A stretch of 64,000 nucleotides of DNA, from contig JAGAWT010000022.1 of assembly GCA_018110985.1 (NCBI GenBank), positions 1 through 64,000 on the forward strand. Direction: 5' to 3'. Below, piece by piece: positions 57,382-64,000 of this stretch. The notes beneath the pieces were generated by a model. The model was not told the origin of the DNA, did no database searches, and saw only the letters and a program-made list of their open reading frames with translations. Within the stretch, counting starts at the first letter, position 1, and each line of letters starts with the position of its first letter. The DNA is from Oscillospiraceae bacterium. GTDB lineage: Bacteria > Bacillota > Clostridia > Oscillospirales > Ruminococcaceae. A program made the translations under genes and the position numbers.

Positions 57382-59271
57382 TTATTTTCTACCTGCATGG
57401 TGCCTTTTCTTGCACTCATACATCATGGCATCCGCTGCCTTCATGGCAATGTCGATGTTCTCCCTGTCGGTTATGCAGAGGGCTGCATTCCCTATGCTGA
57501 GCCCCAGCTCAAAGGGTTCCTCATGGGAGCTGTTAAAGGCTTCCGTCATCTCGTTTACCCTGTCAGCGTAGCTGCCTGCATCCTCCTCATCCGGTATAAC
57601 GACAACGAACTCATCCCCGCCGAATCGGGCACAGACCCCGTTCGGACCCGCTGCCCTGCTGACTATATCTGCGGCTGCGATGATAGCCTTGTCACCCGTG
57701 TAATGACCGAAGGTATCGTTTATGGATTTCAGCTTGTCCAGATCGACGGAGAACAGAGTGAACCTTCCTGAGCCGCCTGTGGTAAGCTCCGACATCCTTA
57801 TATAAAAGCCCCTGCGGTTGTAGATCCCTGTCATGGGGTCTCTCATGTGCATATCCGCCACCTTGGCATATGCCTTCTGAAGGCGTATCCTGGTCTTCAG
57901 CGTTTCAAATATCTGGCAGGTATTGGCAGCGAACCTCTGCGCAAAAAGATAGTTGAAGCCCTTGCTGTCTATGGCCTGACAGATATAACCCATGCTCTCC
58001 CCCTGATAGCTCATGGGAGCACACAGCAAAGCATCATATTCGTCGAGCACCGCTTCAAAGTCCGGGATGATCTCATCCTCTGCCACATCTTTGTCATAGG
58101 AATAGGTCTCGGGATGCTGTACCTCCTCCTCGTTTTTGCAACTCATTATCATTCTGATGCTTTTGTCGTACTGTGTGCCATCCTCATCGCCGTCATCATC
58201 CGAGAGTATACCCTTTTCCAGGCAGCACCATGCGGCACATTCACAGAATTCCGGCATCAGCCTTGAAAGATCCTCGTAGCTGTTGAGAGTACCCGTAAAG
58301 GCACTGTAACGGAACATTCTCCTTTCGTGCCGTTCCAGATTCTTGCGCTCTATATGCATATGCATCAGCTTGTTCGCCCTCTCGCCCTCTGCCACGGGGA
58401 CACAGCCGCAGGACTGGGACACTCTCAGGGCGTAGTGGATGACACTGAGCCTTTTTTCCGGCTTTTCCCCCTTCAGCAGGGTCTCAAGAAGGTCAAGAGC
58501 GGTATCCGCCATTCCCTCAAGGTCGCAGACAGCCGTAGTCAGGCGAGGGACATTGTACTTTTCCTCCTCTATACCGTCAAAGCCGCTGACGATAACATCT
58601 TCCGGTATCCTTATGTCTCTGTCCCTAAGATAATTGCTGACGGTGATAGCCTCCGTATCGTTGACACAAAGGATGGCATCGGGGGGCTCGGTCTCTCCGT
58701 CATAGAATCTGTCAAGGACTCCTGTGGTGGGAGCTTCCCAGAACTGACCGTAGCCGAAGCGTCCGGGGTCGAATTCTCTGCCGTTGTCCGCCAGCACCTT
58801 TTTGAAAACGGCGAGCCTTTCCTCGGAAAAGCTGTTGTCCTTTATCCCTCCGATAAAATTTATCCTCTTGGGCTTGTGTACCTCCACCATATGCCTCATC
58901 ACCTGCTCAAAAGCCCCGCCGTAATCAAAGGTGATGCTCACGCAGTCAGGCACGTCCCTGTCGATGCACACAAAAGGCAGACCCGTCTTTTTGGCATCAC
59001 TGAGCACCTTTTCCCACACGCTGCCGCTCTTGATGGATTCGGGCATGAGTATAAGGCCGTCGTACACAGGCTTGTTGAGAAGGTCGAATATAGCCGTATC
59101 CGCATGGGTGTATTCTATTCCGTAGTAGGTAAAATTGGTCAGGACCACTACCTTGTACCCCCGTGACACAGCCTCATCTACAAGGGCGTGCATGGAGTTC
59201 TGGGTACCCGTATCTATTATGGTCGCACAAACAATGCCTATGACCTTGTGTCTGCTTTCATTCTTCATCAT
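57382..59271 (-). CDS. LacI-type sugar-sensing diguanylate cyclase
   Basis: A 629-aa cytosolic protein without signal peptide or membrane helix. Residues ~8-275 are a type I periplasmic-binding fold as in LacI repressors (GIVCATIIDTGTQNSMHALVDEAVSRG, GLILMPES, FVCIDRDVPD, FIGGIKDNSF, AILCVNDTEA, VIVSGFDGIEEEKYNVPRLTT) but no HTH precedes it. A ~180-residue helical/PAS-like middle follows, then a GGDEF domain with DPMTGIYNRRG and RFGGDEFVVV. It should make c-di-GMP under control of an internal sugar. Its own ribosome site AGGCAGG precedes the ATG. Confidence 0.88.
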   Translation of the reverse strand: MMKNESRHKVIGIVCATIIDTGTQNSMHALVDEAVSRGYKVVVLTNFTYYGIEYTHADTAIFDLLNKPVYDGLILMPESIKSGSVWEKVLSDAKKTGLPFVCIDRDVPDCVSITFDYGGAFEQVMRHMVEVHKPKRINFIGGIKDNSFSEERLAVFKKVLADNGREFDPGRFGYGQFWEAPTTGVLDRFYDGETEPPDAILCVNDTEAITVSNYLRDRDIRIPEDVIVSGFDGIEEEKYNVPRLTTAVCDLEGMADTALDLLETLLKGEKPEKRLSVIHYALRVSQSCGCVPVAEGERANKLMHMHIERKNLERHERRMFRYSAFTGTLNSYEDLSRLMPEFCECAAWCCLEKGILSDDDGDEDGTQYDKSIRMIMSCKNEEEVQHPETYSYDKDVAEDEIIPDFEAVLDEYDALLCAPMSYQGESMGYICQAIDSKGFNYLFAQRFAANTCQIFETLKTRIRLQKAYAKVADMHMRDPMTGIYNRRGFYIRMSELTTGGSGRFTLFSVDLDKLKSINDTFGHYTGDKAIIAAADIVSRAAGPNGVCARFGGDEFVVVIPDEEDAGSYADRVNEMTEAFNSSHEEPFELGLSIGNAALCITDRENIDIAMKAADAMMYECKKRHHAGRK

Positions 59272-59458
59272 TTATATGCCTGCCTTGACAGTAATATATG
59301 TATACACCCGTATATCATTATTTTATCAGTTATTTGCAAAGAATACAATTATATAAACCTAACAAATATATAACGGCGTTTTTAGTGAATTTTCCGGAGC
59401 GGCAGCCTGCTCTCACGGGAACCTGTCAACAGGATATTTACGCAACGTGCATCTGCCC

Positions 59459-59487
59459 TTGACATTATCACGAAAGCGTGATATAAT
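59459..59487 (+). promoter_or_regulatory. Promoter of the MmcQ-GH3 operon with built-in palindrome
   Basis: TTGACA (59459-59464) and TATAAT (59482-59487), 17-bp spacer. The spacer carries ATCACG-AAAG-CGTGAT (59467-59482), a perfect inverted repeat placed so that a bound protein would block RNA polymerase. Confidence 0.85.
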
Positions 59488-59515
59488 CTGAAAAATCATG
59501 TCGGGAGATGGTTTC

Positions 59516-59923
59516 ATGAACAAGCCGGAACATTCACTGCGCAATGAGGTCCTTTCCTATGCCAAAAGCAGGTACGGCACAGACCCGGAGTACCTGTGGA
59601 CAAGGTTCCCCGATTATGCGGTAATGCGGCACAGCGACAACAGCAAATGGTACGGTATCATCATGAACATAGACTATTCCAAAATAGACAGAGAAAAAAG
59701 CGGGACGGTGGATATTCTTGATATAAAGCTGACAGATCCTCTTTACAGGGATATGCTTGCCGAACAGAAGGGCTTTTACAGAGGCTACCATATCAGCAGA
59801 GGGAACTGGCTCACGGCGGTGCTTGACGGCACCGTGAACATAAAGGAAGTAAAAAGGCTCCTTGACATGAGCTTTGAGGCAACATCAGTAAAGAAGAAAA
59901 AGAACGGTGAACATAAGACATGA
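59516..59923 (+). CDS. MmcQ/YjbR-family protein
   Basis: A 135-aa MmcQ/YjbR-like protein, CyaY-like fold, with the usual FPDYAVMRHSDNSKWYGIIMNID and YHISRGNWLTAVLDG. Members are annotated as DNA-binding, but the role is unproven. ATG 59516 is chosen because GGGAG lies 8 bp upstream; an ATG at 59498 lacks a site. It is co-transcribed with the GH3 gene behind a promoter carrying a palindrome. Confidence 0.78.
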   Translation: MNKPEHSLRNEVLSYAKSRYGTDPEYLWTRFPDYAVMRHSDNSKWYGIIMNIDYSKIDREKSGTVDILDIKLTDPLYRDMLAEQKGFYRGYHISRGNWLTAVLDGTVNIKEVKRLLDMSFEATSVKKKKNGEHKT

Positions 59924-59937
59924 CGGAGGGTACACAC

Positions 59938-62685
59938 ATGGACAGATTTGAAAAGCGTGCCGCAGAGATAGTTTCAAGGCTTGAGACCGAGGAAAAGCTC
60001 GGACTGCTCTCCACCCACCATTTTAGGATCGGCAGAATGTGCATGGAGGAGTTCTACATAGGCACGGAAGTGGCAAGAGGATATGTGGGGAGAGAGCCCG
60101 AAAAGGTGTCAACCGTATTCCCGCAGCCCATAGGACTGGCATCCACCTTTGACAGAGAGCTTCTTGAAAAGCTGGGAAGGATAGCGGGTCTTGAAGCGAG
60201 AGCCTACTACAACAGGGACAGAAAAGGCGGACTTATGCTCTGGGGGCCTACGGTTGATATGGAGCGTGACCCCCGCTGGGGGCGCACTGAGGAAGCCTAC
60301 GGCGAGGATGTTTTCCTCACGGGAGAGCTGAGCGCTGCCTATACAAGGGGAATGGCGGATGAGGGAGAGGACGGCACCTACATGACAGTCCCCACCCTGA
60401 AGCATTTCTGCGCCGACAACAACGAGGAGGGCAGAGGTCACTGCGATGCCTATCTTCCTCCGAGACTAAAGCACGAATATTACTATGCGGCCTTTGAGAA
60501 TGCAGTGGTAAACGGCGGCGCCCGCAGCATGATGGCAGCCTACAACGAAATAAACGGTCAGCCTGCCATTATGAACGGAGAGATGGAGAGCATAGTCAAG
60601 GATGAGTGGGGACTGTGGTTCACGGTGAGCGACGGCGGAGACCTTTCACAGAATGTCACCTACCACAAATACTGTGACGATATGTCAGATGCATTTGCTC
60701 TTTCCCTTAAAGGCGGCTGCGACATCATGACGGATGATGCGGAAATGGTCCGTGAAGCAGCGAAAAAAGCTCTCGAAAAGGGGATCGTCACCGAAGAAGA
60801 TATAGACCGCTCCCTTGTGCGCACCCTTGCCGCAAGACTGAGAACGGGGCAGGAACTGGATGGAACAAAGCTCACGGACAGGTTCGATCATATAGACATG
60901 AGCGTGGTGGACTGCGAGAGCCACAGGGGGATAAACCGCAGAGCAGCGGAGGAACAGCTGGTACTGCTGAAAAACGACGGTCTGCTCCCGCTAAAAGGCA
61001 CACCCGATACCATAGCCGTCCTGGGGCCTATGGCGGATGAGAACCACAGAGACTGGTACACAGGCTACCCCGCCTATGAGACCACTGTCCTGGAGGCCGT
61101 AAAGGAAGCCTTTCCCCGCAGCAGAGTGATCTCTCACCCTCTCTGGGACAAAGTCATCCTGAAAACACAGGACGGAAGGCTGCTTTCGGTAAATGATGCA
61201 GGAGAAGCCTTTCTCTGCGGGGAAAGCGCCCCGACAGACAACAGTGTATTCTTCCTTCAGGACTGGGGAGAAAACTGGAAAAACCTTTACAGTCCTTCAA
61301 AGGGGCGCTATCTCAGGCTGTCCGAAGACGGGACTCTCAGGCTCCACAACAGAAAGATATACGACTGGTTCACACGGGAGACTTTCAACTTCCGTCAGGT
61401 CGGTGAAAACAAGGTCATCATAGAAGAATTTCTGAACCACCGCAGACTCACCGTCACAAAAGAGGGCAGGCTCATTTTTAAGGCAGGTCCCGTGTCAGAA
61501 GAAAACACCTTTACGGCGGAGATCGTCGAAAAAGGGACAAAGGCAGCAGAGGAGCTTGCAAAGGATGCCGACCTTGTTATCTACTGCACGGGGAACCACC
61601 CTGTTCAGACCGCAAAGGAATGTTATGACAGGAAGACCCTTGCCCTGAACATACAGGAGGGAATGGCAGTCCGCCTCGGAAAGCACAGCAAAAAACTGAT
61701 GCTGATGCTGATATCAAGCTATCCCTATGCTGTCTGTGAAGAGAGCAGAGCCGCAGATGCGGTGATGTGGTCATCCCATGCGGGTGCGGAGCTGGGAAAT
61801 GTGATCGCCGCTGCCGTAAAGGGAGATATATCCCCCACAGGCAGGCTGCCCATGACATGGTACCGTTCGGAGCTCGATCTCCCGGACATACTGAATTATG
61901 ACATAGAGACCGCAGGCAGCACCTATATGTATTTCGGGGGAACTCCCCTGTACCCCTTCGGCTACGGGCTCACATACTCCGGGTTCAGCTACGGCAGGCT
62001 GCGCATAGAGGAAAATGGGGACAGGCTGACGGCATACACAGACATCACCAACACATCCGACAGGGACGGCACGGAAACTGTCCAGATCTACTTCACCGTT
62101 GAGGATTCTGCCGTGAAAAGAGCGTCCAAAAAGCTCTGCGGCTTTGAGCGTGTCTTTGTAAAAAGCGGAGAGACCGTGACCGCCGCCGTAAGCATACCCC
62201 GATATATCCTGAGGATATACGATGTGCGCTGCGGGAAGATGATAGTGGAGGACGGCATCTACACCTTTATGGCAGGCTCCTCGTCCGCACATATACACAG
62301 CACCGCAGAGCACCGTGTAAAGGGCGCCCTGCTGTCGAAAAGGGAAAGCTCATTTTCGTCTGCTGCCTTTGACAGGGGCGAAAACATCCGCATTTACCGC
62401 TCAAAACGCACGGGAAAGGATGCCGTACGACCCACTGCATATTCGGGAACAGCGGTCTACGGCGGCATAGACGGGGCAAGGCAGGTCACATTGAAGGTCT
62501 CATCCCTTATGGGGTCAAGAAAGCTGACGGTATCCTCCGGAGAGGATATACATGAGGCGATAGTTCCCCCCTGTGATTCCTATGACGACACAAGAGACTT
62601 CACCTTTTCCTTTGAAAAGCCTGTGACTGAGCTGGAAGTCACTCTTGCGGAGGGCATGAGCCTGTCCCGCATAGAAACAAGATAG
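59938..62685 (+). CDS. GH3 glycoside hydrolase with inserted beta-trefoil-like domain
   Basis: A 915-aa cytosolic GH3 enzyme in normal domain order. TIM-barrel part with WGPTVDMERDPRWGR, KHFCADNNEEGR, and the nucleophile Asp232 in TVSDGGDLSQ (Gly replaces the usual Trp after Asp-Gly). The alpha/beta sandwich begins near 335 and is split by about 125 residues (404-527) with beta-trefoil/fascin-like repeats (QDGRLLSVND, SKGRYLRLSEDGTL, LNHRRLTVTKEGRL). A fibronectin-III-like domain (YPFGYGLTYSGF) and a further C-terminal beta domain follow. Probably beta-glucosidase or beta-xylosidase; close to xylan-type GH3. ATG 59938 has GGAGGG 7 bp upstream. Confidence 0.87.
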   Translation: MDRFEKRAAEIVSRLETEEKLGLLSTHHFRIGRMCMEEFYIGTEVARGYVGREPEKVSTVFPQPIGLASTFDRELLEKLGRIAGLEARAYYNRDRKGGLMLWGPTVDMERDPRWGRTEEAYGEDVFLTGELSAAYTRGMADEGEDGTYMTVPTLKHFCADNNEEGRGHCDAYLPPRLKHEYYYAAFENAVVNGGARSMMAAYNEINGQPAIMNGEMESIVKDEWGLWFTVSDGGDLSQNVTYHKYCDDMSDAFALSLKGGCDIMTDDAEMVREAAKKALEKGIVTEEDIDRSLVRTLAARLRTGQELDGTKLTDRFDHIDMSVVDCESHRGINRRAAEEQLVLLKNDGLLPLKGTPDTIAVLGPMADENHRDWYTGYPAYETTVLEAVKEAFPRSRVISHPLWDKVILKTQDGRLLSVNDAGEAFLCGESAPTDNSVFFLQDWGENWKNLYSPSKGRYLRLSEDGTLRLHNRKIYDWFTRETFNFRQVGENKVIIEEFLNHRRLTVTKEGRLIFKAGPVSEENTFTAEIVEKGTKAAEELAKDADLVIYCTGNHPVQTAKECYDRKTLALNIQEGMAVRLGKHSKKLMLMLISSYPYAVCEESRAADAVMWSSHAGAELGNVIAAAVKGDISPTGRLPMTWYRSELDLPDILNYDIETAGSTYMYFGGTPLYPFGYGLTYSGFSYGRLRIEENGDRLTAYTDITNTSDRDGTETVQIYFTVEDSAVKRASKKLCGFERVFVKSGETVTAAVSIPRYILRIYDVRCGKMIVEDGIYTFMAGSSSAHIHSTAEHRVKGALLSKRESSFSSAAFDRGENIRIYRSKRTGKDAVRPTAYSGTAVYGGIDGARQVTLKVSSLMGSRKLTVSSGEDIHEAIVPPCDSYDDTRDFTFSFEKPVTELEVTLAEGMSLSRIETR

Positions 62686-62697
62686 TTTTTTCAGACA

Positions 62698-62731
62698 GAC
62701 CCGGAGGGCTTTTCTTCCGGGTCATTTATTT
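62698..62731 (+). terminator. Terminator after the GH3 gene
   Basis: GACCCGGA (62698-62705) and TCCGGGTC (62716-62723) form a perfect 8-bp stem followed by ATTTATTT. Confidence 0.85.
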
Positions 62732-62735
62732 ATCA

Positions 62736-62764
62736 TTGACAAATTGTTAAACACAGGTTATAAT
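62736..62764 (+). promoter_or_regulatory. Promoter of the response regulator-GGDEF-EAL gene
   Basis: TTGACA (62736-62741) and TATAAT (62759-62764) with a 17-bp spacer; a GGGGAGGAACAG ribosome site and ATG follow ~70 bp later. Confidence 0.88.
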
Positions 62765-62835
62765 CATAATAAAGATACGATTTCCGTATCCCCTTGCAGT
62801 TTTGGTGTAAGGGTCATTGGTGGGGAGGAACAGGT

Positions 62836-64000
62836 ATGCAGGAGCTTCTTAAACGCAAAAAAGGACTTCACAGAAAGGTAATAATAGTGGATGATGAGTT
62901 CATCCAGCGTGAAATGCTTGGGGCTATGCTCTCCGACCTGTACGAGGTGGATTTTGCCGAAAACGGTGCGGTGGCTCTTGAAATGATACGGCGGGAGCAG
63001 AATACCCTCTCCCTGATAATACTGGATCTGCATATGCCGGAGATGGACGGCTACAGCCTTCTTTCCGTCATAAAGAATGAACCGGAACTCAGCCGCATTC
63101 CCGTGATAGTGCTGACCTCCGAAAGGGAGGCAGAGGCAAAAAGCCTGCGCATGGGTGCATCGGACTTTATCACCAAGCCCTATGATATGCCTGATGTGAT
63201 ACGGGCGAGAGTCAGCCGTTCCATAGAGCTGGCAGAAAACAGCATCATAATCCACGAGACCGAAAGAGACGAGCTTACAGGCCTTTTTCACAAGGAATTC
63301 TTCTTTGAATACGGCAAGATGGTGGATAAGCAGAACGACTATGCCCCCATGGATGCCATTGTTCTGGATGTGAACCGCTTTCATGTGATAAACGAGCTCT
63401 ACGGCCGCAGCTACGGTGACCTTGTGCTGAGAAGGCTGGGGAACTTCATACACGACATTGTAAACGGTTCGGGCGGGCTCGCCTGCCGCAGCGACAGCAA
63501 CTGCTTCTATGTGTACATCCCCCACAGCGATGATATAGACGGTCTGCTAAACAAGTATACCGAACTCCTGAAAAAAATCATAGGAGACAGCAAGATAAGC
63601 ATTAGGATAGGCGCCTGCTCCGACGACAGGACAGAGCTTGATATGGAGCAGCGCTTTGACAGGGCACGCCTTGCGTGCAGGAAGCTCCGCAGAACGTACA
63701 CCACATCTTTCAGCATATACGACTCGGTGCTGCACGACAAGGAGCTCCACTCCGAGAGGCTCATAAGCGACATGGACAGGGCTCTTGAAGAAAAGCAGTT
63801 CATAGTCGTGTATCAGCCGAAATATGATATCAGAGGGGATAAGCCTATACTCTCCAGTGCAGAGGCACTTGTAAGGTGGAAGCACCCCGATCTCGGTATG
63901 ATAGGTCCCGGAGAGTTCATCTCACTTTTCGAGGACAACGGTCTTATACAGAAGCTGGACCGCTATGTGTGGAGCGAGACTGCCGCAAATATCCGCAGCT
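62836..64000 (+). CDS. Response regulator-GGDEF-EAL protein (cut by window end)
   Basis: 388 codons are in the window and the frame is still open at base 64000. The N terminus is a receiver domain (KVIIVDDEFIQREML, phospho-acceptor Asp in IILDLHMPEMDG, Thr/Lys in VLTSE and FITKPYD). Residues ~150-290 are a GGDEF domain whose catalytic loop is degenerate (ACRSDSNCFYVYI instead of GGDEF), so it probably only binds or is inactive. An EAL phosphodiesterase domain begins near 320 (FIVVYQPKYDI, SAEALVRWKHP). The intact EAL motif argues for c-di-GMP breakdown under phosphorylation control. Confidence 0.9.
   Translation, partial: MQELLKRKKGLHRKVIIVDDEFIQREMLGAMLSDLYEVDFAENGAVALEMIRREQNTLSLIILDLHMPEMDGYSLLSVIKNEPELSRIPVIVLTSEREAEAKSLRMGASDFITKPYDMPDVIRARVSRSIELAENSIIIHETERDELTGLFHKEFFFEYGKMVDKQNDYAPMDAIVLDVNRFHVINELYGRSYGDLVLRRLGNFIHDIVNGSGGLACRSDSNCFYVYIPHSDDIDGLLNKYTELLKKIIGDSKISIRIGACSDDRTELDMEQRFDRARLACRKLRRTYTTSFSIYDSVLHDKELHSERLISDMDRALEEKQFIVVYQPKYDIRGDKPILSSAEALVRWKHPDLGMIGPGEFISLFEDNGLIQKLDRYVWSETAANIRS

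Noticed and set aside
58327-59166. Open frame of 279 codons opposite the sensor-GGDEF gene
   Set aside because: Antisense to clear LacI-type motifs; no ribosome site or recognisable domain.

Overview
The window looks like chromosomal DNA of a gut or rumen Clostridia bacterium close to Ruminococcus (Oscillospiraceae). The support is a circularly permuted glycoside hydrolase family 3 (GH3) beta-glucosidase of the type known from Ruminococcus, several c-di-GMP enzymes, consensus TTGACA/TATAAT promoters with 17-bp spacers, strong Shine-Dalgarno sites, ECF-type thiamine uptake, SUF iron-sulfur genes and secreted proteins with cell-wall-binding repeats. I see no rRNA, tRNA, CRISPR array, transposase or integrase.

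Layout: 0.1-6.4 kb is a tightly overlapping operon (hisC, carboxynorspermidine synthase, a CmpB-type membrane protein, a DUF1232 protein, two HAD phosphatases, phoH). 6.5-12.3 kb, minus strand, carries the permuted GH3 enzyme with a pseudouridine synthase, then a chemotaxis receptor. 12.5-15.0 kb has a membrane diguanylate cyclase and an alpha/beta hydrolase. 15.07-15.35 kb holds a non-coding, strongly structured RNA with its own promoter and terminator. 15.3-25.6 kb, minus strand, has sufU-sufS-holA, a large Ig-like surface protein, thiT behind a TPP riboswitch, a cell-wall-binding protein, formate-THF ligase and a regulator with two HTH segments. A 721-bp AT-rich gap with phased repeats leads into araA and a sugar kinase (26.4-29.4 kb). 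30.9-37.9 kb is one minus-strand operon joining an Fe/B12-type ABC importer to metF, a separate MetH reactivation protein and metH. Aminopeptidase pepS, araD behind a long leader, and a LytTR/DUF3021/ABC exporter cassette follow. 43-46.9 kb encodes a TetM-like GTPase fused to a NYN nuclease and a rhodanese-TtcA-like fusion. 48.5-51.4 kb is an AraC-controlled sugar locus. 51.6-56.6 kb is a more AT-rich accessory block (DJ-1, two hydrolases, Y-family polymerase, transglutaminase, YolD-like). The end holds a sugar-sensor-GGDEF protein, an MmcQ/GH3 operon and a cut-off response regulator-GGDEF-EAL protein.

Main themes are plant sugar use (two GH3 enzymes, split ara genes, AraC locus), one-carbon and B12-dependent methionine metabolism (fhs, metF, metH, importer), and c-di-GMP signalling (three proteins). 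A dispersed ~105-bp palindromic repeat occurs in five full copies and one internally deleted copy. The most interesting items are the phased repeat array before araA, the 15.07-15.35 kb RNA, the GTPase-NYN fusion, the palindromic repeat family (one copy inside the thiT leader, two bracketing the TtcA-like gene) and the cytosolic sugar-sensor diguanylate cyclase.
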